The notes beneath the pieces are model-generated. The model was not told the DNA's origin. It saw only the letters and a program-made list of their open reading frames with translations, and did not search any database. From assembly GCA_964390645.1 (NCBI GenBank), contig CAYMLL010000080.1, forward strand, positions 1 through 24,993: 24,993 nucleotides of DNA, in the 5' to 3' direction. The stretch's first letter is position 1, and each line of letters starts with the position of its first letter. Below are positions 1 through 8,927 of this stretch, in pieces. The stretch is from CAYMLL01 sp964390645 (GTDB taxonomy: Bacteria > Planctomycetota > UBA8108). The translations under genes were made by a program, and so were the position numbers.

Positions 1-2610
1 GTCCCGCGCTGCGGGCCCTCGTTCAGCCTCGGGGAGCGGGAGGGGTATCTGCGCCTCGGCGTCCCCGATTCCGCCACCTCCGGCGCGAACTTCGACAGCT
101 GGTCGACGGCCGATCGCGCACCGACCTTCGAGCGCTACGACATGGGCGACGGCGACTGGACGATCAGCACTCGTCTGGAATGGGACGATCTGCTGGGCGC
201 TCCGGCCGGGGCGCACCACGTCGGTCTGTTCTTCGGCTTCGGGCGGGGTGACGAGGCGAACGATGTCGTCTTCTGGGGTGAGTACGGAGACATGTCGACG
301 CTGGCGGTGGAGCGGAGCGGCGACAACATCCGTCCCGTCTACGCGTTCGACGGCACGCCGGTGTCGCTGCAGGTCGCGAAGAGCGGCGACAGCTTCACGT
401 TTCGCCACCGTCAGGACGACGAGCTGGACGCCTGGTTCGATGACGTCACGCTGCCGATGACCGGCGACCTGCCGGTCGGGCGTGTCGGCCTCATCGTCAA
501 GACCTGGGGCGGCGGGGCGCCGGAGGTGACGGCCGATTTCGACTACTTCTGTCTAGACGTTCCGGACGGACAGGTGGACGAGGACGACGGCGACATCGGT
601 CAGCTCTCGCCGCTGGGCTCCCTGTCCTGCGAACGCGACGGTGACGATGTCGTCCTCGCCTGGACCGTCTGCGAGGGTATGACGGAGGACATTCTCATCA
701 GCGTCAACGGAGAGGTCGTCGCGACTCTGGACCCCGACGAGACCGAGGCGACTCTCTCTCCACCGTTTCCCGGTGGCTCCATCCTTGTCGTGTCCGTCGA
801 CAATCAGAGCGGATTCGCGCCGCTGGAGTGCTCCTTCGCCGGCTCGATCTTCGAGGACTGCGACGAGTTCGAGAACGAGCTCGACGAGGAGATCTGGACG
901 CTGAGGGCTCCGATCGGCGGTCCCTCCGTCAGCCTCGAGGAGAACCCCGACTTCCTCCGGTTCACGGTTCCCGTCGGCAACTTCGACAACTGGGCGAACG
1001 TCGACCGTGCGCCCACCTTCGAGCGCGACGACATGGGGGACGGCGACTGGTCGATCCGTACGCGGATGTCCTGGGACGACGTCTCCGGCGCTCCCGTCGG
1101 CTCGCATCATGTCGGTCTGATGGTCGGCTTCGGGTCGGCGGACCGGACCAACGATGTGGTCTACTGGGGCGAGTACGGCAACGAGAGCACGCTGCGCGTC
1201 GAGCGAACCGGCTCCGCCCAGACGCCTCAGCTGCCGTACGACGGCGCTCCGGTGTCGCTGCAGCTGACGAAGTCGGGCGGCTCCTACGAGTTTTCCCACC
1301 GGCAGGACGACGACGATCCGTGGACGGTCGACGCGACGTCGACACTGACGAGCAACCTCCCCGCGCCGCGGTTTCCGGTCGGACGGGTGGGGCTGATCAT
1401 CAAGACGTGGGGCGGCAACGCGGCGCGGGTCGTCGCCGACTTCGACTACTTCTGCCTGGAGATTCCCGACAGCCCGCCGCGGGCCGTCATCGAATCCGAC
1501 GTCGCGGCCGGAACGGTGCCCTTCGCGGTCAGCTTCTCCGCCGCGGGCTCGGTGGACCCGAGCGGCTCGGAGATGACGTACGGGTGGGACTTCGGCGACG
1601 GCGAGTCCGGCGAGGGCGAGACGGTTGCTCACACGTACACGGTCGGCGGGCTGCACACCGTGACGCTGACGGCGACCGACGACGAGGGCAACTCCGGCAC
1701 CGCGACCGCCACCATCATCGCGTCCGACGATGTCAGCCCGTGGACCTTCTCCCGCGTCGGCGATCGCGGTCTCGAGGGCGGCGTCTTCGCAGACGACTCG
1801 GATCCCGAAGACGTGGTCTACGGCATTCTCGCGGGAGGGTCGACGTTCGGCTCGCGCAGCGATCACGGGCAGTTCCTCCATCGTCGGCTGGCGGGGGACT
1901 TCTCGGTCTCCGTGAAGGTGGAGCGGGCCGATCTTTCCGGCAGCCCGAGCGCTCGTATCGGCTTGATGGCTCGCGCGGACCTCGCCCGTGACGCGGCGAT
2001 GGTGCTGATGGCGCTCGAGCGGGCCAACGACGGGCTCGTGTTGCGCTCGCGAGTGACCTCCGGCACGACGGCGCGGAACGAGTCGGTCTCGATCGATCCG
2101 CCGCGTTCCGGCGTGCCCTTCTGGCTGCGGCTGGCGAGACAGGGGGCGACCTTCATCGGCTCCGTCTCGAGCGACGGTGAGACGTGGGAGGAGTACTCTC
2201 GCAAGGAGGTGACCGGTCTCGACGTGGCCGAGCTGGAGGTGGGCGTCGGGGCGGGCTCCGGCGGTGCGAGCGTCACCGCGTCGTACACCGTCAGCGGGCT
2301 CGAGGGCTTCGACGCCCTGCAGGGGACGCCCTTCCACCGCGGGGATGCCGACGGCAGCGGCGACCTGCAGCTGACCGACGGCGTCTTCATCCTCAGCTGG
2401 CTCTTCCTGCAGGGCGAGACGCCGCCGTGCATGGACGCCGCCGACTCGGACGACAGCGAGACGATCGAGCTCACCGATGCCGTGCTCGTCCTCAGCTTCC
2501 TCTTCCTCGGTGGTGGGCCTCCGCCGGAGCCGGGACCGCCGGGCGGTCCCTGTGGCCTCGACCCCGGAGGAGATGCGGTTCTCGGGTGCGAGTCCTACAC
2601 GGGTTGCTGA
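1..2610 (+). CDS. Secreted multidomain beta-sandwich protein with PKD and dockerin-like C-terminus (5'-truncated)
   Basis: The frame is open from base 1, so the gene starts before the window; the first ATG (142) lies inside a repeated domain and is not the true start. Numbering from window codon 1, the visible order is: beta-sandwich copy 1 (about 1-184), an Ig/Fn3-like segment (about 200-278), beta-sandwich copy 2 (about 290-490), a PKD domain with YGWDFGDG (about 492-572), a LamG/DUF1349-like beta-sandwich (about 578-770), and a dockerin-like tail with two calcium-loop motifs (DADGSGDLQLTD and DSDDSETIELTD). The two copies share ERxDMGDGDW, HHVGL, GEYG and VGRVGLI(V/I)KTWGG. The Cys-rich end, LGCESYTGC, is typical of planctomycete secreted proteins. 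It is probably extracellular or surface-attached and may bind carbohydrate; no catalytic residues are recognisable. Domain names rest on motif and fold resemblance. Adhesion is an alternative role. Confidence 0.85.
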   Translation, partial: VPRCGPSFSLGEREGYLRLGVPDSATSGANFDSWSTADRAPTFERYDMGDGDWTISTRLEWDDLLGAPAGAHHVGLFFGFGRGDEANDVVFWGEYGDMSTLAVERSGDNIRPVYAFDGTPVSLQVAKSGDSFTFRHRQDDELDAWFDDVTLPMTGDLPVGRVGLIVKTWGGGAPEVTADFDYFCLDVPDGQVDEDDGDIGQLSPLGSLSCERDGDDVVLAWTVCEGMTEDILISVNGEVVATLDPDETEATLSPPFPGGSILVVSVDNQSGFAPLECSFAGSIFEDCDEFENELDEEIWTLRAPIGGPSVSLEENPDFLRFTVPVGNFDNWANVDRAPTFERDDMGDGDWSIRTRMSWDDVSGAPVGSHHVGLMVGFGSADRTNDVVYWGEYGNESTLRVERTGSAQTPQLPYDGAPVSLQLTKSGGSYEFSHRQDDDDPWTVDATSTLTSNLPAPRFPVGRVGLIIKTWGGNAARVVADFDYFCLEIPDSPPRAVIESDVAAGTVPFAVSFSAAGSVDPSGSEMTYGWDFGDGESGEGETVAHTYTVGGLHTVTLTATDDEGNSGTATATIIASDDVSPWTFSRVGDRGLEGGVFADDSDPEDVVYGILAGGSTFGSRSDHGQFLHRRLAGDFSVSVKVERADLSGSPSARIGLMARADLARDAAMVLMALERANDGLVLRSRVTSGTTARNESVSIDPPRSGVPFWLRLARQGATFIGSVSSDGETWEEYSRKEVTGLDVAELEVGVGAGSGGASVTASYTVSGLEGFDALQGTPFHRGDADGSGDLQLTDGVFILSWLFLQGETPPCMDAADSDDSETIELTDAVLVLSFLFLGGGPPPEPGPPGGPCGLDPGGDAVLGCESYTGC

Positions 2611-2669
2611 TCCGGGTCGTTGACGCTCCGGCGGATTTTCCGGATCATCCCTCTCGAGGAGCTCCGTCG

Positions 2670-3647
2670 ATGAAGACTCACGCGATACTGACGGTCGTCC
2701 TGGCGGTCTTCTTCTCCATCCTGACCTGCTCGATCTACAACTCGATCCGGGATATGGACGAGCCGCTCCGGACCGGTGACGGATCCGCGTTGCGGGAGCT
2801 CGGACCGCGACTGCAGGAGGTTCAGGCCGGGCTGGACAGTCTGGCGGCGGCGGTCGCGGAGATCTCCCGTCAGCCGCCGAGGTCCGCCGCGCTGACGGCG
2901 TCCGCCGCGTCGGCTCCGAGCGGGGGGCGTGACGCCTCGGAGGCGGACGACGAGCGAGAGGCGGCGGCGGAACCCGACGCCACGGTCGAGGGCTCCGCCG
3001 GGGAGCGGCTGGCGGCGCTTCTCGACCTGGAGGGTGGAGAGGAGGAGATGCGGGACTACGTCGTCGGGATCATCGACGGTGACCGCACGGCTCGCCGGCG
3101 GATCGAGAGTCGCAAGCGCGTCAAGCGCAGGGAGCTCTTCAAGGGCCCCTACGGAGAGAACAACTTCCGGGTGAACTCGCTCGCCGCGAAGATCGACCTC
3201 AGCGACTGGCAGAAGGAGAAGTACCACGAGCTTCTGGATCGCTACGGGAAGCAAGCGGGGGCCCTGATGAGCACCGAGGACGGCAAGCCCTTCTGGTCGC
3301 TGGCGGATCCCCGGCAGATCGAGGCGCACGTGAAGAACATGGAGGAGCAGAGGAGGGCTCTCGGCGAGCAGCTCGACGCGGAGTTCGTGCAGTCGCTCGA
3401 TCCCGATCAGGCGGAGGCGTACCTCGATCTTCCGGAGCGCGAGCGCGGCACGGGATCCGGCATGGGTATGTTCACGTCCGTGAACGTCGACGGCGGTCAC
3501 GTCACCGGCTCGGCGACCGTTCACATCGGGGGCGTCGAGGGGATCGACGTTGGCGAGGTTCTCGGCGGCATCGAGATCCCCGGCTTTCCGGGGCGGGAGC
3601 CGGAGCCCGAATCGGGCGCCGTCGACGCCGACGGAGGGGAAGAGTAG
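2670..3647 (+). CDS. Membrane-anchored coiled-coil hypothetical protein
   Basis: The product has 325 residues. The ATG at 2670 follows GAGGAG with about 9 nt spacing and leads into a hydrophobic segment (about residues 5-25, LTVVLAVFFSILTC), a signal anchor or uncleaved signal peptide. Residues about 40-70 are a likely coiled coil (LRELGPRLQEVQAGLDSLAA). A low-complexity Ala/Glu/Asp linker follows, then a charged helical region (about 118-270) with IDLSDWQKEKYHELLDRYGK. That region loosely resembles the helical Spy/LTXXQ-type periplasmic proteins, but I cannot assign it. The C-terminus holds a Gly/Val-rich stretch that reads like beta-strands and an acidic tail. The gene starts 59 nt after the preceding stop, so co-transcription is possible. 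The family is not recognised and no enzymatic motif is visible. Confidence 0.75.
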   Translation: MKTHAILTVVLAVFFSILTCSIYNSIRDMDEPLRTGDGSALRELGPRLQEVQAGLDSLAAAVAEISRQPPRSAALTASAASAPSGGRDASEADDEREAAAEPDATVEGSAGERLAALLDLEGGEEEMRDYVVGIIDGDRTARRRIESRKRVKRRELFKGPYGENNFRVNSLAAKIDLSDWQKEKYHELLDRYGKQAGALMSTEDGKPFWSLADPRQIEAHVKNMEEQRRALGEQLDAEFVQSLDPDQAEAYLDLPERERGTGSGMGMFTSVNVDGGHVTGSATVHIGGVEGIDVGEVLGGIEIPGFPGREPEPESGAVDADGGEE

Positions 3648-3664
3648 CGTCGGTTGCTCGAGCG

Positions 3665-3696
3665 CGGGCCGGCCTACCGGGCAGCTCCCCGGCCCG
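3665..3696. terminator. GC-rich inverted repeat between convergent genes
   Basis: CGGGCCGG (3665-3672) pairs perfectly with CCGGCCCG (3689-3696) around a 16-nt loop. The repeat spans the stop codon of the minus-strand gene ending at 3674 and lies just after the plus-strand stop at 3647. This is a plausible position for a bidirectional terminator, but there is no T-tract, so intrinsic termination is uncertain. Confidence 0.35.
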
Positions 3697-5002
3697 TGCG
3701 TCGCTCGACGGCCGAGATCATCCTCTGCAGGATCTCGGCCTCGTTGACGCAGGTCGTCCGGTACTCGCGCAGCACCGACACGCGCACGTCCTCGAGCGCG
3801 CGGATGTCGTCGCTTCGCGCGGCATCGACGATGTGCCGGTCCCGGACCCAGCTCCAGTCCCCGGTGTAGATCGTGCCCCGCTCTCTCCAGTGCGCGAGCA
3901 CCTGCGCGAGCTCCTCGTGGGAGAGCCGTCGTTCGCCGGGTGACAGGAAGGTCAGACGTCGAGCGTTGGCGAACATCGTCTCGGCGGCGAGCTCCGGCGA
4001 GCTCTCGATCATCCGGTGGAGATCGTCCACGGAGATCGCCAGCGCTGTCGCGTGACGGCGCAGCTGAGCGTCGATGAGGCGGGCGGCGAGATCGTCGTCC
4101 GATCGCGACCGCAGCGAGGCCAGCGCCGAGAGTGCCGCGGGGGTGCACAGTCGAAGGAGGGGCAAGACCGCCGTGGCGCGGATTCTCGCGCCGGCTCTTC
4201 GGGACAGTGCGACGAGGTGAGGCTCGGCGTCCTCCCCGAGGAGCTCGAGCGCGGCGTGGGCGGCGGCGGCGACCTGGCCGGTCTCGGTGGACGTCGCGAG
4301 GGTCTCCAGCACGACGTCGCCGCTCGCCCGGTCGCCCGTCTGCGCGATCGCGTTGAGCGCCAGTATCCGGTCCTCTCCACGGGCCCGTCGAGCACAGCGT
4401 CCGACGAGCCCGGCGGCGTCGCGCAGACGCAGGTAGCCGAGCGCGTAAAGCGAGTTGCGAAGGCGCGGCGAGAACGCGGGCGGCGGCCCGTCGACGTCGG
4501 GCGTCGGTGCGTCGAGTCGCGCGAGCTCGTCGCGGATGGCGCGCGTCAGCGTCGGGGCCATCTCGGCGCGGACGCGGGTGCCGACGACGAGCCGCACGAT
4601 CACGTGCCACGGCGGGGGAAGGACCTCGCCGCTGAGGCCGATGCCGTCCGGGGACTCGAGGCGCAGGTAGCCGGCGATCGTCCGCACGACGCCGGGCGCG
4701 GCGGGCCGCCCGGGAGGCACCGCCGCGGACATCTCCCGCAGCAGATCGAAGTGCTCCTGCGGAGACCTCGTGAGCTCCGCGCTCGCGTAGTAGTCCGCGA
4801 TGGCGGTGACGGCCGCGACGGCTTGCGGGCCCCGTCGTCGCCAGAGATCCAGGGCCTCGGAGATGGTCCCGGGTGTCGAGACCGTGAGCGCGGCCGGCGT
4901 CGATACCGTGGGCGCCGTCGATGGCACGCCCGTGGATCGAGCGCGATCTGCGGAGCGGCACGAGGCGAGGAGCAGGCAGGTGAGGAGGATGGTCCGGCGC
5001 AT
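3674..5002 (-). CDS. HEAT-repeat-like lipoprotein
   Basis: The product has 442 residues. The chosen start gives a short lipoprotein signal peptide, MRRTILLTCLLLASC, with lipobox LLAS-C (lipidated Cys15). An in-frame start 18 codons upstream (5056) would add a less signal-like N-terminus. After a Ser/Thr/Pro/Val linker, the rest is alpha-helical, with Ala/Leu-rich paired helices from about residue 150 (YALGYLRLRDAAGLVGRC, LALNAIAQTGDRASGDVV, ALELLGEDAEPHLVAL, AVLPLLRLCTPAALSALA). These resemble HEAT or Armadillo-like repeats, which usually form protein-binding scaffolds. No catalytic motif was seen. The gene is convergent with the preceding plus-strand gene. It lies 160 nt downstream of the kinase gene on the same strand, so co-expression is possible but not shown. 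Confidence is high that it codes and moderate on the repeat class. Confidence 0.8.
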   Translation of the reverse strand: MRRTILLTCLLLASCRSADRARSTGVPSTAPTVSTPAALTVSTPGTISEALDLWRRRGPQAVAAVTAIADYYASAELTRSPQEHFDLLREMSAAVPPGRPAAPGVVRTIAGYLRLESPDGIGLSGEVLPPPWHVIVRLVVGTRVRAEMAPTLTRAIRDELARLDAPTPDVDGPPPAFSPRLRNSLYALGYLRLRDAAGLVGRCARRARGEDRILALNAIAQTGDRASGDVVLETLATSTETGQVAAAAHAALELLGEDAEPHLVALSRRAGARIRATAVLPLLRLCTPAALSALASLRSRSDDDLAARLIDAQLRRHATALAISVDDLHRMIESSPELAAETMFANARRLTFLSPGERRLSHEELAQVLAHWRERGTIYTGDWSWVRDRHIVDAARSDDIRALEDVRVSVLREYRTTCVNEAEILQRMISAVERRTGRGAAR

Positions 5003-5162
5003 ACGAGAACAACGACCTGAGCCACCATTAGAGTCGCCGGCGGCGCCGCGCGCCACGCTCGAAAGCAGATCCCGGCCGCGAAGCGGAGCACCCTGCTCGC
5101 GACTCGCCGGCTCCGGATCGTCGTGGCCGTCTTCGCGCCGAAGGGACCGCCTCCACGGGCGG

Positions 5163-7685
5163 CTACTCTTCGGTCGCGGCCCCTTGCGGAGCCCCGGGAG
5201 CCTCCGGGATGCCGGAAGCGCCGCGGTCTTGCAGTCGCCGCGATCGTCTCGCGGCTCGCACCGACGCGAAGGCCACGGCTGCGACGATCACGGCCAGCGC
5301 CGCCATCGAGATCCCGAGCACGACCCTGTACTCCCGGCGTGCGCGCGCGACGATCTCGCGGTGCGGCGCCGAGACCGCGAGCCCGAGGAAGCGATCACTG
5401 CTGCGGCTGTCGAAGCGAAACTTCACCAGCGAGAACGAGCGTCGCTCTCCACGACCGGAGGACTCCGCCTGACCGTCGTTCGCCAGGGTTCCCGGTCCGA
5501 AGAACTGCATCAGCTCGGGATAGACGTGCTGGATGCGGTAGCGCTCCTCTGCGGTCCGCGGCAGGCCGAGCTCGAAGCCGAAGATGGCCTTTGCGTCGTC
5601 GGGGTTGCGGAGAAACCACCCCTCGCGGTCGGTGATGTAGAGCCGTCGCGACGTCGAGCCGTCGCTCGTCTCGTATCCCGACGCGAGAAGCCGGAAGAGG
5701 GGGCGCAGATCCAGGTTGATGACGACCACGCCCGACGCGCGTCCCTCGCCGTCACGGTAGACGGGGACGGCGGCTCGAATCACGGGGATCCGCCGCGGGT
5801 CGATCTCGCCCCCCTCCTTGTTGAGCTCGATCCTCGACAGGTAGACCTCGCCGCGCGGCAGCTCGACCGCGCGGACGAAGTAGTCGTGCTTCGCCTTCTG
5901 CGGCAGCTCGCCCGTGGTGCGGACGGAGAACGGCCGCGGCTCCGGATCCCGGGCGGACAGCTCCGGCGCCGCGGCCGGATCGCGCTCCACCCGGACGATC
6001 TCGCGACCGTACTCGTCACCGCCGGGTGAGCCGTCGGCTCCGATCAGCCGCGCCTGGAAGTACTGGAAGTAGTTTCCGCGGTGGTCAAGGAAGCCGGCGA
6101 AGACGTCGGCCAGCCGGCTCTTCGCCGTGTCCTCGGTGGGGCCGTCCGCGTCACGGCGGGCTCGCAGGATGGTCGCCACGTGGTCCTGGTTCGCGAGGTA
6201 CATCGCGTCCTGGCGCAGGGTGTCGATGAGGGCGAGAGTCCGTCCACTCTCCCGCTGGGCCTCGTTCGCGAGGATGGAGACCTGGCGATCGACCGAGACC
6301 GACCGCTGCCAGAGCAGATTGCCGACGATGAACACCGAGACGGCGACCGCTGTCGTCAGCGTGATCGTGAACACACGGTTGCGCCGTCCCCAGCGACGGA
6401 GTCGCTGGGCGCGGGACTCGCGGTGCGCCGAGACCGGCTCGTCGCCGAGCCATCGCTGGATATCGGCGGCGAGGTCGGTCGCCTTCGCGTAGCGACCGGA
6501 TCGCTCCTTCGACATCGCCTTCGCACAGATCGAGTCGAGGGCGGGGGCGAGCTTCGCCTTGAGGTCGCCGGCGTGCGGTGTCTCGGCGGTGGAGATCTTG
6601 TGGATCACGTCTTGTGCGCTGTCGCCGCGGTGGGGGGCTCGCCCCGTCAAGCAGTCGAAGAGAATCCCGCCGAGGCCGTAGACGTCGGTGCGTACGTCGA
6701 CGACAACGTTGTGTCCCGCGGCCTGCTCCGGCGCCATGTACGCGGGAGTTCCGAGCACGCCGCCGTCGAGGGTCTCCTCGAGGTTCGCGGCCTCCGAGAC
6801 CGTGATCGGGCCGGTGGCCGGCGCCGTCGAGTCGAGCAGCTTCGCGAGCCCCCAGTCGAGCACGACGACCTCGCCGACGGCGCCGAGGACGATGTTCGCG
6901 GGCTTCAGGTCGCGGTGAATGACACCGCGCGAGTGTGCGTAGCCGACCGCGTTGCAGACGCTGACGAATGTCGTCAGGAGCTGGCGAAGCGCCAGCCGGT
7001 CCGGTCCCTGCTCGCCGAGCCGCCGGTGCAGCTCGTCGATCTTGTCGCGAAGGGTCTCTCCGCGCTCGAGGCGCATGGTGTAGAAGGGCTCGCCCTGCTT
7101 CGGGTGCCAGCCGAGGTGGTAGACCGGCACGATGTTGGGGTGCTCGAGCTGACCCGTGATCTGTGCCTCGCGAAGAAACCGCCGCACCGCGGCCGGCGAG
7201 TCGGAGAACTCGGGACGCAGCTCCTTGAGCGCCACCTCGCGGTTGAGGTTGGCGTCGCGCGCGAGGTAGATGCGTCCACTCGCGCCCTCCGCGTGCGGGC
7301 TCAGCTTGTCGTAGAGGGACCGGGTCGTGTCCGGAGGTCCGGGAGGATCGACCGTCACCTGTCCGGCGGCGGGAGGCAGGAGGCTCAGCGTTTCGCGCAC
7401 GCCGGGCTCGTCGCAGGCGCGAAGGGCGTGTCGCACGTCGACGTCGGCCAGAGCCGCCAGCGTGCGGTGCACGTCGCCCTGGCGCTCCACGACCGCGGCT
7501 TCGACCGCCTTGCGTACCTCCTGGCGCTGCTTCGGCGAGAGATCGCCGCGACGCAGCAGCAGCTCGGCGAGCGAGCTGTCGCGGCGAGCGGCCCACTCGG
7601 TGCAGGCGTCGGTGAGCTGCGTCGAGTCGATGTAGCCGAGCTGCAGCGCCTGGACGCCGAAGAGGAGGTTGTGGTTGGTTTCCAT
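5163..7685 (-). CDS. Transmembrane Hanks-type Ser/Thr protein kinase with Cache-like sensor domain
   Basis: The product has 840 residues. The start METNHNLLFGVQALQLG matches the usual N-terminus of planctomycete kinases; the frame stays open upstream, but that part looks non-coding. An N-terminal helical region (1-120) precedes a kinase domain (about 125-400) with VALKE (Lys154), HRDLKPAN (catalytic Asp259), VLDWGLAK (metal Asp277, DWG instead of DFG) and GTPAYMAPEQ. The Gly loop is degenerate (EGASGRIYLA). A membrane helix (about 437-459) leads to a roughly 320-residue outer domain with a second helix near 784-807 and a short basic tail. The outer domain resembles dCache sensors (helical entry, then VPVYRDGEGRASGVVVINLDL and YITDREGWFLRNPD). 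I infer that it phosphorylates cytoplasmic targets in response to a periplasmic ligand. It is divergent from the phosphatase gene at 8122. Confidence 0.9.
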   Translation of the reverse strand: METNHNLLFGVQALQLGYIDSTQLTDACTEWAARRDSSLAELLLRRGDLSPKQRQEVRKAVEAAVVERQGDVHRTLAALADVDVRHALRACDEPGVRETLSLLPPAAGQVTVDPPGPPDTTRSLYDKLSPHAEGASGRIYLARDANLNREVALKELRPEFSDSPAAVRRFLREAQITGQLEHPNIVPVYHLGWHPKQGEPFYTMRLERGETLRDKIDELHRRLGEQGPDRLALRQLLTTFVSVCNAVGYAHSRGVIHRDLKPANIVLGAVGEVVVLDWGLAKLLDSTAPATGPITVSEAANLEETLDGGVLGTPAYMAPEQAAGHNVVVDVRTDVYGLGGILFDCLTGRAPHRGDSAQDVIHKISTAETPHAGDLKAKLAPALDSICAKAMSKERSGRYAKATDLAADIQRWLGDEPVSAHRESRAQRLRRWGRRNRVFTITLTTAVAVSVFIVGNLLWQRSVSVDRQVSILANEAQRESGRTLALIDTLRQDAMYLANQDHVATILRARRDADGPTEDTAKSRLADVFAGFLDHRGNYFQYFQARLIGADGSPGGDEYGREIVRVERDPAAAPELSARDPEPRPFSVRTTGELPQKAKHDYFVRAVELPRGEVYLSRIELNKEGGEIDPRRIPVIRAAVPVYRDGEGRASGVVVINLDLRPLFRLLASGYETSDGSTSRRLYITDREGWFLRNPDDAKAIFGFELGLPRTAEERYRIQHVYPELMQFFGPGTLANDGQAESSGRGERRSFSLVKFRFDSRSSDRFLGLAVSAPHREIVARARREYRVVLGISMAALAVIVAAVAFASVRAARRSRRLQDRGASGIPEAPGAPQGAATEE

Positions 7686-8121
7686 GCTCTCGATCCGGTC
7701 GGACTCGACTCCTGCCGGGCAGCCGACGAGCGGGCAGCGGCAGCTTCCGCCGACCGGTTCCGGCGAACCGGGGAAGAGGTCTGCGATGAGGTGAACCGCG
7801 CCGGAGGTGTCGACGCCGCCTTCGAACGCCTCGATCGATCCGTCGTCCGAGACGGCGTCGGCGCCATCAGGCGTCCCGCCGGGACCGAGGATTGTCCGCT
7901 TCGGGGCACTTTCCGGCAAGCTTGCGACCATCCGGAAGCAGGACGGCACTCCGTACGGGCCCGGGCCGCGGACCCCGGTTCCCGGATTTCCGGGGGAGTG
8001 GGGGAAGATTTCCGTGCCCACGCTGCCCGCTGCCCGCTGCCTTGCCGGGACCGGAGCCGGGAGGTGGCCGACGGTCGGGACATCGTGGATGATGGGGTGT
8101 GGACTCCGGAGGAGAAAGCCG
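7686..8121. other. Divergent intergenic region, 436 bp
   Basis: This region separates the kinase gene (minus) from the histidine phosphatase gene (plus). The kinase frame stays open through it, but family comparison and the METNHN start argue against coding. It holds nested inverted repeats at 7911-7937 (TTCCGG...CCGGAA flanking the 10-bp palindrome GCAAGCTTGC at 7916-7925) and a short heptamer repeat at 8022-8041. No convincing -35/-10 pair was identified. Promoters for both genes probably lie here. Confidence 0.5.
8022..8041. repeat. Short heptamer tandem repeat (GCTGCCC, 2.9 copies)
   Basis: GCTGCCC occurs 2.9 times in tandem within the intergenic region upstream of the phosphatase gene. 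It has the same unit length as the heptamer repeat at 20838-20875 but a different sequence. It may be chance in GC-rich DNA. Confidence 0.5.
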
Positions 8122-8643
8122 ATGACGATGCGGACACCCGCCCTCTGTGCCCTTGCCGGGCTGCTGCTCCCCTTCTGCGCCGTGCCGGCGTGCGGGCAGA
8201 GCACGTTCTACATCGTTCGCCACGCCGAGAAGGCGTCGGTTCCGGGCGAGCGCGATCCGGAGCTCACCGCCGCGGGCCGGGCCCGGGCCCGGGAGCTGGC
8301 CCGGGTGTTGAGATCGGTGAAGATCGACGTCGTGCTCAGCACCGCCTACAAGCGGACCACCGCGACCGTCACCCCGGCGGCCGCGACACGCCGGCTGGCG
8401 GTGGGCAGCTACGCCCCGAAGATGAAGGCCGAGGAGGCGGCCAGGCTGGTGGCGCAGAAGAAGACCTTCCTCGTCGCCGGACACTCCAACACCGTGCCGA
8501 TGATCCTCGAGGCGCTGGGAGTGAAGGGCCCACACCGGAAGCTCGACGAGAACGACTACGACAACCTGTTCGTCGTGCACGTCGCCGCGGACGGCCGGGT
8601 CTTGATGCAGCACCTGCACTACGGCGCCGTGACGACCTACTGA
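8122..8643 (+). CDS. Secreted histidine phosphatase family protein (SixA/phosphoglycerate mutase-like)
   Basis: The product has 173 residues. GGAGGAGA (8108-8115) sits 6 nt before the ATG at 8122 and fixes the start. A signal peptide (MTMRTPALCALAGLLLPFCA, cleavage near residue 25) precedes FYIVRHAEK with Arg33-His34, the phospho-accepting RH motif of the histidine phosphatase superfamily in its RHAEK form. The second catalytic His is in GHSNT (His121). STAYKRTTAT matches the conserved S-x-x-x-R/K-T region. Members hydrolyse phosphomonoesters through a phosphohistidine; the substrate cannot be told from sequence. The signal peptide implies periplasmic action, unlike cytoplasmic SixA. The length fits the short branch of the family. 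It lies divergent from the kinase gene, but a functional link to the kinase is speculative. Confidence 0.9.
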   Translation: MTMRTPALCALAGLLLPFCAVPACGQSTFYIVRHAEKASVPGERDPELTAAGRARARELARVLRSVKIDVVLSTAYKRTTATVTPAAATRRLAVGSYAPKMKAEEAARLVAQKKTFLVAGHSNTVPMILEALGVKGPHRKLDENDYDNLFVVHVAADGRVLMQHLHYGAVTTY

Positions 8644-8677
8644 GCTGCCGGGCGCCGCTCGGGGTCCGTCGACGGTC

Positions 8678-8707
8678 TTCCACCGGCCTCCGCGCCGCGG
8701 GTAGAAT
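8678..8707 (+). promoter_or_regulatory. Possible promoter between the phosphatase and TPR genes
   Basis: TAGAAT at 8702-8707 differs by one base from the TATAAT -10 consensus and stands out in GC-rich DNA. The matching -35 position (TTCCAC, 8678-8683, 18-nt spacing) is poor. The next gene starts about 200 nt downstream, so a long leader would be needed. Confidence 0.2.
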
Positions 8708-8927
8708 GTCGCACGGCCGCTCGGCGCGGCTCCCCGTCCTTGCGGAGCCGGCGATCTCTTCCGTGTCTCGTGTCGGGGCCCGTCTCGGGGCCCTGTTCGG
8801 CGGGGTGGGGAGGAGCGGCCCGTCCAGTCGCGTCGATCCTCGCATCGCTGCCGTTGCCGCGCGCGCCGTGTCCGACGACGAATCCCTGCCTCGAGTGCCG
8901 CAGCCGTGTCCGTGACTCGCCATCTCT

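Noticed and set aside
2595..5012. Long minus-strand open frame spanning two real genes
   Set aside because: The lipoprotein in another minus frame and the coiled-coil protein on the plus strand explain the region; this product is Arg-rich and low in complexity.
6081..8915. 944-codon plus-strand open frame across the kinase region
   Set aside because: It is antisense to a kinase with intact catalytic motifs, and the translated sequence has no domain features.
8706..8915. 69-codon open frame upstream of the TPR gene
   Set aside because: It has no ribosome binding site and no recognisable sequence, and it overlaps the better lipoprotein leader at 8906.
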